Shown piece by piece: positions 40,473 to 50,156 of a DNA stretch of 64,000 bases. Below the pieces are notes generated by a model. That model did not search any database. It was not told the origin of the DNA and saw only the letters and a program-made list of their open reading frames with translations. The translations under genes and the position numbers were made by a program. Position 1 is the stretch's first letter, and every line of letters begins with the position of its first letter. The DNA comes from Ectopseudomonas alcaliphila (GTDB lineage Bacteria > Pseudomonadota > Gammaproteobacteria > Pseudomonadales > Pseudomonadaceae): contig NZ_FNAE01000003.1 of the NCBI RefSeq assembly GCF_900101755.1, positions 400,715 to 464,714 of the forward strand, written 5' to 3'.

Positions 40473-42476
40473 ATGCGCAACGAACAAGAGCAAGACGTGC
40501 TATTCGGCAATGGCGATGAACCGCTCAGCAATGCCTCCAGCAACCCTCATATCAACGACCTGATCGAGGCCGGCCTGAGCCGCCGTCAGGTGGTGGCCGG
40601 CGGCGCTGCGCTCGGCGTCATGGGCTTTCTCGGCGTCGCCATGCCCGGCAGTGCCGAGGCCGCCGGCAACCCGATCAAGGACCTGCTCGAACGCCTGAAG
40701 AAACGCAGCAAACGTCTGCCGTTCAACCCGGTGGCGGTGACTCGCGCCGACACCATCAGCGTGCCGGCCGGCTACAAGGCCACCACCTTCATCCCATGGG
40801 GCACGCCGATTCGCGGCAGCTTCCCGGCCTTTCTCGACAACGCCGGCAACAGTGCCGCGGATCAGGCCGACCAGATCGGCATGCACCATGACGGCATGCA
40901 CTTCTTTCCCATCGATGGTCAGCGCGGCGGCGGTCACAAGAGCGACCACGGCCTGCTGGTTCTCAACCACGAGTACATCGACGCCCCACTGCTGCACCCC
41001 AACGGTCCCACCTTGGTCGGCGGCAAGCGCAGCAGTGCCGATGAAGTGCGCAAGGAAATCAACGCCCACGGGGTTTCGGTGGTGGAAGTGCGCCGCGTAC
41101 GCGGCCAATGGGAGGTGTTGCCCAGCGCCCGCAACCGCCGCATCACCGGTGCCACGCCGATGCAGATCAGCGGCCCGGTACGCGGCCACGCCCTGCTGCA
41201 GACCCACTACAGCCCCGACGGCACCGCCACCCGCGGCACACTGAACAATTGCGCCAACGGCTTCACGCCCTGGGGCACCTACCTGACCTGCGAGGAGAAC
41301 TGGGCCGGTTATTTCGCCAGTGGCGACGCCGAACGCCCGCGTGAAATGACCCGCTACGGCGTCGGCAGCGCCAGCCGCTACGGCTGGGATCACCTGGCCG
41401 GCGACGAATTCCAGCGCTTCAACGCCACCCGCCTGGCCGCCGAGGCCGCAGGCGACTACCGCAACGAACCGAACCACTTCGGCTGGATCGTCGAGATCGA
41501 TCCCTTCGCGCCGGAATCGGCCCCGGTCAAGCGCACCGCACTGGGCCGTTTCGCCCACGAGGGTCTGGTGTTCGCTCCGGTCAAGCCGGGTCGCCCGGTG
41601 GTCTGCTATTCCGGCGATGACTCGCAGAACGAGTACATCTACAAGTTCGTCAGCCGCGGCAGGTACATACCGGGTCGCAGCAACGGCAGCCTGCTCGATG
41701 AGGGCACCCTCTACGTGGCGCGCTTCAAAGCCAACGGCAAGGGTGAATGGCTGGCCCTGGACATCAAGGACAAGGCCTTCCAGGCCGCCTGCAGGGCTGC
41801 CGGGGTCAGCTTCGCCGACCAGGGCGAGGTGCTGATCAACACCCGCCTGGCTGCCGACATCGTCGGTGCCACCAAGATGGATCGCCCGGAATGGGGGGCG
41901 GTGAACCCGAACAACGGCGACGTCTACTTCACCCTCACCAACAACAGCTCGCGCACCGTCGCCGACGCCGCCAACCCGCGCCCGGCCAATGCCTTCGGTC
42001 ACATCATCCGCTGGCGCGAGCAGAGCCGCGACTATGCTGGCCGTGAGTTCGTCTGGAGCCTGTTCCTGCTGGCCGGGCCGGAGAACGACAGCCTCGACCC
42101 CAACGGCAAACCGCTGACCGCCGACAACCGCCTGGCCAGCCCGGACGGCCTGTGGTTCGACGACGATGGCCGGCTGTGGATCCAGACCGACATGAGCGGC
42201 AGCCAGCTCGCCAGCGGCCCGTTCGGCAACAACCAGATGCTGGTTGCCGAGCCGACCACCGGCGAGGTCAAGCGCTTCCTGGTCGGCCCCGTGGGCTGCG
42301 AAGTCACTGGCATTACCGCCACACCGGACTTCCGCACGCTGTTCGTCAACATCCAGCACCCGGGCGAAGGCTCGACTCCGACGGATTTCCGCAGCACCTG
42401 GCCGGACGGCCCCGGCCGCCGCCCGCGCTCGGCCACCGTGATCGTCACCCGCGAGGACGGCAAACCGCTGTTCTGA
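40473..42476 (+). CDS. phoX: PhoX-family phosphatase (DUF839), Tat-exported
   Basis: A 667-residue PhoX-type alkaline phosphatase. A long N-region precedes a twin-arginine signal (LSRRQVVAGGAALGVMGFLG, about 35-54) with cleavage likely after the SAEAA at 64, so it is exported folded to the periplasm. The body is a DUF839 beta-propeller with DHGLLVLNHEYID, CANGFTPWGTYLTCEENWAG and VCYSGDDSQNEYIYKFVS. PhoX enzymes use a calcium/iron centre and release phosphate from organic esters under phosphate starvation. AGGAG lies 6 bases before the ATG. The candidate PHO box supports membership of the Pho regulon. Confidence 0.9.
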   Translation: MRNEQEQDVLFGNGDEPLSNASSNPHINDLIEAGLSRRQVVAGGAALGVMGFLGVAMPGSAEAAGNPIKDLLERLKKRSKRLPFNPVAVTRADTISVPAGYKATTFIPWGTPIRGSFPAFLDNAGNSAADQADQIGMHHDGMHFFPIDGQRGGGHKSDHGLLVLNHEYIDAPLLHPNGPTLVGGKRSSADEVRKEINAHGVSVVEVRRVRGQWEVLPSARNRRITGATPMQISGPVRGHALLQTHYSPDGTATRGTLNNCANGFTPWGTYLTCEENWAGYFASGDAERPREMTRYGVGSASRYGWDHLAGDEFQRFNATRLAAEAAGDYRNEPNHFGWIVEIDPFAPESAPVKRTALGRFAHEGLVFAPVKPGRPVVCYSGDDSQNEYIYKFVSRGRYIPGRSNGSLLDEGTLYVARFKANGKGEWLALDIKDKAFQAACRAAGVSFADQGEVLINTRLAADIVGATKMDRPEWGAVNPNNGDVYFTLTNNSSRTVADAANPRPANAFGHIIRWREQSRDYAGREFVWSLFLLAGPENDSLDPNGKPLTADNRLASPDGLWFDDDGRLWIQTDMSGSQLASGPFGNNQMLVAEPTTGEVKRFLVGPVGCEVTGITATPDFRTLFVNIQHPGEGSTPTDFRSTWPDGPGRRPRSATVIVTREDGKPLF

Positions 42477-42485
42477 TCCACACGC

Positions 42486-42518
42486 CTGCACCCTCTCGCC
42501 CCAGGTGAGAGGGTGCAG
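42486..42518. terminator. Hairpin after the PhoX gene
   Basis: CTGCACCCTCTC and GAGAGGGTGCAG are perfect 12-base arms around 9 bases, starting 9 bases after the stop. There is no T-run, so it may be a mRNA 3' structure rather than an efficient terminator. Confidence 0.5.
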
Positions 42519-42599
42519 CCACCTATTCGATGCATGAACAGGCAAGGCGCGGCTGCAGCTTCTACGCTGAAAGGCAATCGACTCGCGCAAGGACTGCCC

Positions 42600-43256
42600 A
42601 TGCTCCGTTCCACCCTGCTGTTCGGCAGTTGCATTGTGATAGGCAGCGTGACACTCGCCTGGTACTGGCAACGCCCCACCGCCGAAGAGCCTGCCATCTC
42701 GCCGCGAGAGCAAGCACCAGCGCAGCCATTTACGCAAGACATCGCCGCGTCAGCGCCAATCGACCTCAGCCCCGAGCAGATGCACCTGCTGGCAAGGCCC
42801 GAAGTCCAGCAACAGGAACGGCGCCTGGACTTTCATCGGCGCTACAGAGGGTTCATCGAGCATGCCAAGGAACTCGACAGCAACAGTCGCGAGACTCAAG
42901 CGCAGGCATTGAGTGAGGGCGTCGATGCGCTGGAGCGCCGAGGCGAGTTGGCACTGAGCGAGGCCCTGCTGCTGCAGATCGCCCTGATCAAGGCAGTCAG
43001 CCAAGACGAAAACGAGCAAAAGAGACGCGCCGAAGCGCTGATCGAGCGTTACCAGGCCATCAGCGCTGAGCGTGAGGCCAAACTGGCGCAGCGATCTGAC
43101 CCGAATTTCGAGCGCTACAAGGCCGAGGAAAGCACTATCGTCGAGGAAGTTCTCGGCCTGCAGAACATTCCCGATGGACTCACTCGCGACCAATACCTCA
43201 GGCAACGCCTGCAAGAAGCTCGCGAGCGCAATTACCAACAAACCCCGGATGGCTGA
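42600..43256 (+). CDS. Unknown membrane-anchored coiled-coil protein
   Basis: A 218-residue protein I do not recognise. A single hydrophobic segment at about 5-23 (LLFGSCIVIGSVTLAWYW) acts as a signal anchor. A Pro/Glu/Ala-rich linker (about 25-60) follows, then a long, highly charged helical region (about 70-215; NEQKRRAEALIERYQAISAE, RQRLQEARERNYQ). The layout (N-terminal anchor, variable linker, extended helices) recalls lipase-specific foldases, but it lacks their conserved motif and is shorter, so I do not call it one. AAGGA lies 6 bases before the ATG; longer upstream starts lack this. It is convergent with the pectinacetylesterase-family gene. Confidence 0.75.
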   Translation: MLRSTLLFGSCIVIGSVTLAWYWQRPTAEEPAISPREQAPAQPFTQDIAASAPIDLSPEQMHLLARPEVQQQERRLDFHRRYRGFIEHAKELDSNSRETQAQALSEGVDALERRGELALSEALLLQIALIKAVSQDENEQKRRAEALIERYQAISAEREAKLAQRSDPNFERYKAEESTIVEEVLGLQNIPDGLTRDQYLRQRLQEARERNYQQTPDG

Positions 43257-43301
43257 ACGCGGCGACAACCCAGGCTGCCGCCGCGTGGCTTTCGCGTCTG
43301 C

Positions 43302-44699
43302 TCAGAGCAACTGGTCCAGCAGGTAATAGAGCAGATTGAATTGCTTGTTGCGATCGGCCACATCGCTGCTTTCCGAAGCATCCAGTACCTGCCCGCTGCC
43401 ATCGAGGACGCTGCTGACGAAGTTGTCCAGCTGCAGATTCTGCTCCTGGATATCGGAGTTGGCGAACTCGATGATGCTGGTGCAGTGGCTTTCGTTGACG
43501 TTACGGAACTGCGGGAAATAACCACCGACATTGCCCAGGCTCGCCAGTTGGCTGCGCAGGCGCGTGGTGTCCGTCGCCCAGCGCTGCTTGATCAGCGCCT
43601 CCTTGGCAGCCTGAGTCGGCGCATTGATGATCTCCGCGTAGAAGCGCTCGTAGGAATAGGACGAATAGTTCAGGTCCTGCCAGAAATGCGTGTGCCCCAT
43701 GCGATCACCCGGCAGATTGCTTGAAAGCGCCGGATACAGGCTGCCCAGGTCGTTGCTGGTGAAACCCGGCAGGCGCGCCTGCAGGTACTGCAACGGCCCC
43801 TGCGCGGCATCGAGGCCCCAGGCCTGACGGATCAGGGTCTGCAGTGGGTAGGAAGGATAAGCCTGGTTGTCGCCAGCCAGCGCGGTATAGACGGGCCCGG
43901 AATCGTTGATCAGGTAACCCCGATCCGGCGCGATATCCTGGCGCAGGTTGGCGTAGTTGGTCAGGCTGCCCGCACCGCCGGCACTGCATCCCGTGGTCAG
44001 CATCTGGGTCGGTCGCGGCAGATTGTCCTTCAGCCACCCCGCCACCGCACGCATGTTGCGCAAGCCGTTGTGGTGCCATACCAGCGGCGGATTTTCCCCC
44101 TGCGGGTCTTCGTAGATCGCCACCTTGTCGCCGGAGTAGATATCGCCCGTGCAGTACGGCACGTAGACCATGTTCCAGTTCTGCGTCTTGACGCGCGTCC
44201 AGGGATGCAGACGCACAACGAAAGGACTCACCAGACTGGCGCCGGGGTTGAGCAGCGACATGTAGTCATTGGCAATCCCGTCGGGATTGCGCGCGCCACG
44301 AATACCGCTTTGCCCACTGCAACTGGCGTAATCCCAGCAGGCGCCACCACCTTCCAGATAAACGATGGTATTGCGCGTGTTCGGCACACGATTGATGAAG
44401 AACTTGTAGGGCGAGCCATTGCCGCACACCGCACCGGTCTGTGGCGCCATCTGAATCGTTTGCCAGCCGTAGTAGTTGCCGGGATTGAAGCCGCTCTTGA
44501 AGCCACTGGGGTTGGCCAGCAGCGGGTACGGTCCGACACGCTGCGCAGGCGTCACCGGATTATCGGCCTTGGGCGGCGAGACCAGATTGCTCAAACTCTG
44601 CCAGAAGTTGTAATCACCCAACTCCGCACTGGCAGGCGCGCTCAAGGCTAGCAAGAGAATGGCTGGGACTACACGCGGCAAGGACTGGACAACAGGCAT
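43302..44699 (-). CDS. Secreted pectinacetylesterase-family (Notum-like) hydrolase
   Basis: A 465-residue exported alpha/beta hydrolase. The signal peptide is about 1-25 (PAILLLALSAPASA). The oxyanion-hole loop is YLEGGGACWDYASC (114-127), the nucleophile elbow is TTGCSAGGAGS with Ser239, and the likely catalytic His is in NESHCTSIIEF near the C-terminus. Plant and animal relatives deacetylate pectin or remove lipid from Wnt; bacterial members are poorly characterised, so the substrate is open. I chose the ATG at 44699 because GAGGGG (44706-44711) precedes it; upstream ATGs at 44714 and 44822 give residues outside a signal-peptide pattern. Confidence 0.85.
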   Translation of the reverse strand: MPVVQSLPRVVPAILLLALSAPASAELGDYNFWQSLSNLVSPPKADNPVTPAQRVGPYPLLANPSGFKSGFNPGNYYGWQTIQMAPQTGAVCGNGSPYKFFINRVPNTRNTIVYLEGGGACWDYASCSGQSGIRGARNPDGIANDYMSLLNPGASLVSPFVVRLHPWTRVKTQNWNMVYVPYCTGDIYSGDKVAIYEDPQGENPPLVWHHNGLRNMRAVAGWLKDNLPRPTQMLTTGCSAGGAGSLTNYANLRQDIAPDRGYLINDSGPVYTALAGDNQAYPSYPLQTLIRQAWGLDAAQGPLQYLQARLPGFTSNDLGSLYPALSSNLPGDRMGHTHFWQDLNYSSYSYERFYAEIINAPTQAAKEALIKQRWATDTTRLRSQLASLGNVGGYFPQFRNVNESHCTSIIEFANSDIQEQNLQLDNFVSSVLDGSGQVLDASESSDVADRNKQFNLLYYLLDQLL

Positions 44700-45276
44700 G
44701 GCAAAACCCCTCATGTTGTTATTCGTACGAAGGGTCGGCATACCCAGGCAGGGGCAACTTCGCAGACCCAGCGGATGGTGGGCACTGCTCGATCGATGGT
44801 GCATCGCTCTGTGGCGATTCATGCACGCTAGTACAAAATCAGCTGTGCAGCATCAGTGCAGGAATAAAATTTGCTGATAGATCAGCCCTTGAGATATGCG
44901 CTATTGGAATTTCACGCAGTGCTTGCTGCTTTGGCCTTAACACCAAAGTGGCAGTGAATTGCTTATCTCGCCGAGGCTCATCACGCCTCGAAATCAGGCA
45001 GATTAGCGGGTGAGTCGCTGCCGGAAATTGCCAGAAGGAAGCGCTCAGCTATAGTCCAGAAGCGTAGGCCGTGTGGCTCACTGCGGGCCTGCATTGCCAT
45101 GACCAGTCAATCGGACGCTCGACAGGCATGGCCAACCAGCGGGAATAATTTTCTCTGAAAAATTTACTTACATTTCCACTGCACATAGTATTGTATACAG
45201 ACTTTGCGTCAGCGCCCTTGACGGCGCTTGGCAGCTACTAAATTAAAAGCCGTTCCTTAGCTCAAGGAGTACCGGC
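44700..45276. other. Divergent region before the nuo operon
   Basis: 577 bases between the esterase start and nuoA. Seen: a palindrome GCTGAT-AG-ATCAGC (44873-44886), an AT-rich patch from 45150 with possible -10 sequences TATTGT and TATACA near 45191-45200 but no good -35, and a hairpin-like GCGCCC-TTGAC-GGCGC before the nuoA leader. No FNR box or credible gene is visible. The nuo promoter is most likely in 45150-45210. Confidence 0.45.
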
Positions 45277-45690
45277 ATGCCTGATGCGGTAACGACCATG
45301 TCCCATAACTGGGCCTTCGCTGTGTTCTTGCTGGGTGTCTGCGGGCTCATCGCCTTCATGCTCGGCGTTTCCAGTCTGCTCGGCAGCAAGGCCTGGGGAC
45401 GCAGCAAGAACGAGCCCTTCGAGTCGGGCATGCTACCTACCGGCAGCGCGCGTCTGCGCCTGTCAGCCAAGTTCTATCTGGTCGCGATGCTCTTCGTGAT
45501 CTTCGACGTTGAAGCCCTCTTTCTCTTCGCCTGGGCAGTCTCGGTACGCGAAAGCGGCTGGATTGGCCTGGTCGGAGCTACTGTTTTCATAACCATTCTG
45601 TTCGCGGGTCTTGTCTACGAGTCGGCGATTGGTGCGCTGGATTGGGCACCAGAAGGACGCCGCAAGCGGCAAGCGAAGCTGAAACAATGA
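45277..45690 (+). CDS. nuoA: NADH-quinone oxidoreductase subunit A
   Basis: A 137-residue membrane subunit of respiratory complex I with three helices (about 12-35, 65-88, 97-118). The conserved loop [20 protein letters not shown] carries the quinone-channel-facing residues, and [20 protein letters not shown] is the typical second helix. AAGGAG at 45264-45269 lies 7 bases before ATG 45277. It is the first gene of the 13-gene operon ending with nuoN at 60350. Confidence 0.96.
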   Translation: MPDAVTTMSHNWAFAVFLLGVCGLIAFMLGVSSLLGSKAWGRSKNEPFESGMLPTGSARLRLSAKFYLVAMLFVIFDVEALFLFAWAVSVRESGWIGLVGATVFITILFAGLVYESAIGALDWAPEGRRKRQAKLKQ

Positions 45691-45700
45691 GGCTTTGGCG

Positions 45701-46378
45701 ATGCAATACAAACTTACTCGGGTCGACCCGAATGCGCCCAACGAGGCGTATCCGATCGGCCAGCGGGAGCTCGTCTCCGACCCGCTGCTAGAGGATCAGG
45801 TTCACAAGAACATCTACATGGGCAAGCTCTCGGACGCGCTCAACGGCGCGGTCAACTGGGGGCGCAAGAATTCCTTGTGGCCGTACAACTTCGGCCTGTC
45901 CTGCTGCTATGTGGAAATGACCACGGCCTTCACCGCCCCGCATGACGTTGCGCGCTTCGGTGCGGAAGTCATCCGTGCATCCCCCCGCCAGGCCGACTTC
46001 ATGGTCATCGCCGGCACCTGCTTCATCAAGATGGCGCCGGTCATCCAGCGTCTCTATGAGCAGATGCTGGAGCCCAAGTGGGTCATCTCCATGGGTTCAT
46101 GCGCCAACTCCGGCGGCATGTACGACATCTACTCGGTCGTTCAGGGCGTGGACAAGTTCCTCCCCGTGGACGTCTACATTCCCGGCTGCCCGCCCCGTCC
46201 GGAGGCGTTCCTGCAAGGCTTGATGCTGCTGCAGGAATCCATCGGCCAGGAGCGCCGCCCGCTTTCCTGGATCGTTGGCGATCAAGGCATCTACCGTGCC
46301 GAAATGCCTTCGCAGAAGGAACAGCGTCGCGAGCAGCGAATCGCCGTTACCAACCTGCGTAGCCCCGACGAAGTCTGA
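45701..46378 (+). CDS. nuoB: NADH-quinone oxidoreductase subunit B
   Basis: A 225-residue subunit holding cluster N2, the last iron-sulfur centre before quinone. Ligands are in LSCCYVEMT (adjacent cysteines), [11 protein letters not shown] and [13 protein letters not shown] at 45701 (MQYKLTRVD) follows TGAGG; a TTG two codons upstream is less likely. There is a 10-base gap after nuoA. Confidence 0.97.
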   Translation: MQYKLTRVDPNAPNEAYPIGQRELVSDPLLEDQVHKNIYMGKLSDALNGAVNWGRKNSLWPYNFGLSCCYVEMTTAFTAPHDVARFGAEVIRASPRQADFMVIAGTCFIKMAPVIQRLYEQMLEPKWVISMGSCANSGGMYDIYSVVQGVDKFLPVDVYIPGCPPRPEAFLQGLMLLQESIGQERRPLSWIVGDQGIYRAEMPSQKEQRREQRIAVTNLRSPDEV

Positions 46379-46441
46379 GCCGATGCTTGCCCGCGCAAGC
46401 GTCACGCCCACTTTCTACGTTGATCGACAGCGACCGAGACC

Positions 46442-48223
46442 ATGACTCAAGACACCGTTGTGTCCATACCGCCTTACAAGGCTGACGACCAGGACGTCGT
46501 CGCCGAACTGCGTGCCCGTTTTGGCGACGACAGTTTCACCCTGCAAACGACCCGCACCGGCCTGCCGGTACTCTGGGTCGCCCGTGAGCGCCTCATCGAA
46601 GTGCTCACCTGCCTGCGCAACCTGCCGCGCCCCTACGTCATGCTCTTTGATCTGCACGGCGTCGACGAGCGCCTGCGCACCCAGCGTCGCGGCCTGCCGG
46701 ACGCCGACTTCACGGTGTTCTATCACCTGATGTCGCTAGAGCGTAACAGTGACGTGATGATCAAGGTCGCCTTGAGCGAGCGTGACCTCAACCTGCCGAC
46801 CGCCACCGGCATCTGGCCCAATGCCAACTGGTACGAGCGCGAAGTCTGGGACCTGTACGGCATCACCTTCACCGGCCACCCGCACCTGACCCGCATCATG
46901 ATGCCGCCGACCTGGGAAGGTCATCCGCTGCGCAAGGACTATCCGGCGCGAGCCACCGAATTCGATCCGTTCAGCCTGACCCTGGCCAAGCAGCAGCTCG
47001 AGGAGGAAGCCGCGCGTTTCCGCCCGGAAGACTGGGGCATGAAACGTGGCGGCGAGCACGAGGACTACATGTTCCTCAACCTTGGTCCCAACCACCCCTC
47101 CGCCCATGGTGCCTTCCGCATCATCCTGCAGCTCGATGGCGAAGAAATCGTCGATTGCGTGCCGGAGATCGGCTATCACCACCGTGGCGCCGAGAAGATG
47201 GCCGAACGGCAGAGCTGGCATAGCTTCATCCCCTACACCGACCGGATCGACTACCTCGGCGGGGTGATGAACAACCTGCCCTACGTGCTGGCGGTAGAAA
47301 AACTGGCCGGGATCAAGGTGCCGCAGAAGGTCGACGTGATTCGCATCATGCTCGCCGAGTTCTTCCGCATCACCAGCCACCTGCTGTTCCTCGGCACCTA
47401 TATCCAGGACGTCGGCGCCATGACCCCGGTGTTCTTCACCTTCACCGACCGCCAGCGCGCCTACAAGGTGATCGAGGCCATCACCGGCTTCCGCCTGCAC
47501 CCGGCCTGGTACCGCATCGGTGGCGTCGCCCATGATCTGCCACGCGGCTGGGACGGGCTGGTCAAGGAATTCGTCGACTGGCTGCCCAAGCGTCTCGACG
47601 AGTACGAGAAAGCGGCGCTGAAGAACAGCATCCTCAAGGCCCGTACCATCGGTGTGGCGCAGTACAACACCAAGGAAGCGCTGGAATGGGGCACAACCGG
47701 TGCAGGCCTGCGCGCCACCGGCTGCGATTTCGACCTGCGCAAGGCGCGCCCCTACTCCGGTTACGAGCACTTCGATTTCGAGGTGCCGCTGGCCGTCAAT
47801 GGCGACGCCTACGACCGCTGCATCGTGCGCGTCGAAGAGATGCGCCAGAGCATCCGCATCATCGACCAGTGCCTGAAGAACATGCCGGCAGGCCCGTACA
47901 AGGCCGATCACCCGCTGACCACGCCGCCGCCGAAAGAGCGCACCCTGCAGCACATCGAAACCCTGATCACCCACTTCCTGCAGGTTTCCTGGGGGCCGGT
48001 CATGCCGGCCAATGAAGCCTTCCAGATGATCGAGGCGACCAAGGGCATCAACAGCTATTACCTGACGAGCGACGGCAGCACCATGAGCTACCGCACCCGG
48101 ATTCGCACCCCCAGCTTCCCCCACCTGCAGCAGATCCCCTCGGTGATCCGCGGCAGCATGGTGGCGGACCTGATCGCCTATCTGGGCAGTATCGACTTCG
48201 TCATGGCCGACGTGGATCGCTGA
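46442..48223 (+). CDS. nuoC: NADH-quinone oxidoreductase fused subunit C/D
   Basis: A 593-residue fusion of the 30 kDa (C, about 1-185) and 49 kDa (D, about 205-593) subunits, as in E. coli and other pseudomonads. The C part has [19 protein letters not shown] and [10 protein letters not shown]. The D part, hydrogenase-like and forming the quinone pocket, has [33 protein letters not shown] and the C-terminal [12 protein letters not shown]. The gene is often called nuoCD. Confidence 0.97.
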   Translation: MTQDTVVSIPPYKADDQDVVAELRARFGDDSFTLQTTRTGLPVLWVARERLIEVLTCLRNLPRPYVMLFDLHGVDERLRTQRRGLPDADFTVFYHLMSLERNSDVMIKVALSERDLNLPTATGIWPNANWYEREVWDLYGITFTGHPHLTRIMMPPTWEGHPLRKDYPARATEFDPFSLTLAKQQLEEEAARFRPEDWGMKRGGEHEDYMFLNLGPNHPSAHGAFRIILQLDGEEIVDCVPEIGYHHRGAEKMAERQSWHSFIPYTDRIDYLGGVMNNLPYVLAVEKLAGIKVPQKVDVIRIMLAEFFRITSHLLFLGTYIQDVGAMTPVFFTFTDRQRAYKVIEAITGFRLHPAWYRIGGVAHDLPRGWDGLVKEFVDWLPKRLDEYEKAALKNSILKARTIGVAQYNTKEALEWGTTGAGLRATGCDFDLRKARPYSGYEHFDFEVPLAVNGDAYDRCIVRVEEMRQSIRIIDQCLKNMPAGPYKADHPLTTPPPKERTLQHIETLITHFLQVSWGPVMPANEAFQMIEATKGINSYYLTSDGSTMSYRTRIRTPSFPHLQQIPSVIRGSMVADLIAYLGSIDFVMADVDR

Positions 48224-48224
48224 C

Positions 48225-48737
48225 ATGAGCCAGACAACCAATAGCAGCACGCTGATTCAGACAGACCGTTTCGTTCTCAGCGAAACCGAGCGCTCGGCCA
48301 TCGAGCACGAGATGCATCACTACGAAGACCCGCGCGCCGCCAGCATCGAAGCGCTGAAGATCGTGCAGAAAGAGCGCGGCTGGGTGCCGGACGGCGCCGC
48401 CGACGCCATCGGCGCGATTCTCGGCATTCCGGCCAGCGACGTCGAAGGCGTGGCCACCTTCTACAGCCAGATCTTTCGCCAACCGGTCGGCCGCCACGTG
48501 ATTCGCGTGTGCGACAGCATGACCTGCTACATCGGCGGCCATGAATCGGTGGTCAGTGAGATTCACAAGCAGCTCGGCATCGGCCTCGGCCAGACCACCA
48601 GCGACAACCGCTTCACCCTGCTGCCGGTGTGCTGCCTGGGCAACTGCGACAAGGCCCCGGCGCTGATGATCGACGACGACACCTTCGGCGACATCCAGCC
48701 CGACGGCGTCGCCAAGCTGCTGGAGGCCTATCCATGA
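48225..48737 (+). CDS. nuoE: NADH-quinone oxidoreductase subunit E
   Basis: A 170-residue 24 kDa-type subunit with a thioredoxin-like fold and 2Fe-2S cluster N1a. Its ligands are in [11 protein letters not shown] and [11 protein letters not shown] (C-x4-C and C-x3-C). The stop overlaps the nuoF ATG. Confidence 0.96.
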   Translation: MSQTTNSSTLIQTDRFVLSETERSAIEHEMHHYEDPRAASIEALKIVQKERGWVPDGAADAIGAILGIPASDVEGVATFYSQIFRQPVGRHVIRVCDSMTCYIGGHESVVSEIHKQLGIGLGQTTSDNRFTLLPVCCLGNCDKAPALMIDDDTFGDIQPDGVAKLLEAYP

Positions 48738-50098
48738 GTCGGCGCACCGCTATGAAGACCCTGACTTCCATTGGCCCGGCCAACCGCGTCGCCCGCAGCG
48801 AAGAAACCCACCCACTGACCTGGCGCCTGCGTGACGACGCCCAGCCGGTATGGCTGAGCGAATACCAGGCCAAGAACGGCTACGCCGCCGCGCGCAAGGC
48901 GCTGACCGAGATGGCCCAGGCCGACATCGTGCAGACCGTCAAGGAATCCGGCCTCAAGGGGCGCGGTGGTGCAGGCTTCCCCACCGGGGTGAAGTGGGGC
49001 CTGATGCCAGCCGACGAATCCATGAACATCCGCTACCTGCTGTGCAATGCGGACGAAATGGAGCCCAACACCTGGAAGGATCGCCTGCTGATGGAACAGC
49101 TGCCGCACCTGCTGGTGGAAGGCATGCTGATCTCGGCGCGCGCGCTCAAGGCCTACCGCGGCTACATCTTCCTGCGTGGCGAGTACGTCGACGCCGCCGC
49201 CAACCTCAACCGCGCCATCGACGAGGCCAAGGCCGCCGGCCTGCTGGGCAAGAACATCTTCGGCAGCGGCTTCGATTTCGAGCTGTTCGTGCATACCGGC
49301 GCCGGCCGCTACATCTGTGGCGAAGAAACCGCGCTGATCAACTCGCTGGAAGGCCGTCGTGCCAACCCGCGCGCCAAGCCGCCCTTCCCCGCTGCCGTCG
49401 GCGTGTGGGGTAAGCCGACCTGCGTCAACAACGTCGAGACCCTGTGCAACGTGCCGGCCATCGTCGGCCAGGGCGTGGACTGGTACAAGGGCCTCGCCCG
49501 TCCGGGCAGCGAAGACCACGGCACCAAGCTGATGGGCTTCTCCGGCAAGGTGAAGAACCCCGGCCTGTGGGAACTGCCGTTCGGCGTCACCGCGCGCGAA
49601 CTGTTCGAGGACCATGCCGGTGGCATGCGCGACGGCTACCGCCTCAAGTGCTGGCAGCCCGGCGGCGCCGGCACCGGCTTTCTGCTGCCCGAGCACCTCG
49701 ATGCGCAGATGTACGCCGGCGGCATCGCCAAGGTCGGCACGCGCATGGGCACCGGCCTGGCGCTGGCGGTGGACGACTCGATCAGCATGGTCTCGCTGCT
49801 GCGCAACATGGAAGAGTTCTTCGCCCGCGAGTCCTGCGGCTGGTGCACGCCTTGCCGCGACGGCCTGCCCTGGAGCGTGAAGATCCTTCTCGCGCTGGAG
49901 CGTGGCGAAGGCACCCGCGAGGACATCGCCACCCTGCTCGGCCTGGTCAACTTCCTCGGCCCGGGCAAGACCTTCTGTGCTCACGCGCCAGGCGCCGTGG
50001 AGCCGTTGGGCAGTGCCATCAAGTATTTCCGTGAAGAGTTCGAGGCCGGTGTGGCCAAGGTGGCGACCACGCCCCGCATGCCGGCCAGTGCGAGCTGA
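48734..50098 (+). CDS. nuoF: NADH-quinone oxidoreductase subunit F
   Basis: A 454-residue NADH-binding 51 kDa subunit with FMN and 4Fe-4S cluster N3. The NADH/FMN motif is [16 protein letters not shown], with [19 protein letters not shown] nearby. The N3 ligands are [12 protein letters not shown] plus the later [13 protein letters not shown] at 48734 overlaps the nuoE stop. An alternative ATG six codons later (MKTLTSIGP) resembles the usual N-terminus. Confidence 0.96.
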   Translation: MSRRTAMKTLTSIGPANRVARSEETHPLTWRLRDDAQPVWLSEYQAKNGYAAARKALTEMAQADIVQTVKESGLKGRGGAGFPTGVKWGLMPADESMNIRYLLCNADEMEPNTWKDRLLMEQLPHLLVEGMLISARALKAYRGYIFLRGEYVDAAANLNRAIDEAKAAGLLGKNIFGSGFDFELFVHTGAGRYICGEETALINSLEGRRANPRAKPPFPAAVGVWGKPTCVNNVETLCNVPAIVGQGVDWYKGLARPGSEDHGTKLMGFSGKVKNPGLWELPFGVTARELFEDHAGGMRDGYRLKCWQPGGAGTGFLLPEHLDAQMYAGGIAKVGTRMGTGLALAVDDSISMVSLLRNMEEFFARESCGWCTPCRDGLPWSVKILLALERGEGTREDIATLLGLVNFLGPGKTFCAHAPGAVEPLGSAIKYFREEFEAGVAKVATTPRMPASAS

Positions 50099-50156
50099 AC
50101 AGACGAATTCCCTTAGCCAGCCGCTTTAACCAGCGGGTAAACGAAGACTCAAAGAA

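Noticed and set aside
42600..43256. Lipase foldase (Lif)
   Set aside because: The overall layout is similar, but the conserved foldase motif (R-x1-2-F-D-Y/F-x-L-S/T-A) is missing and the protein is about 100 residues too short.
45150..45210. Defined nuo promoter
   Set aside because: Several -10-like hexamers overlap (TATTGT, TATACA) but none has a convincing -35 at 16-18 bases, so I describe the region only.
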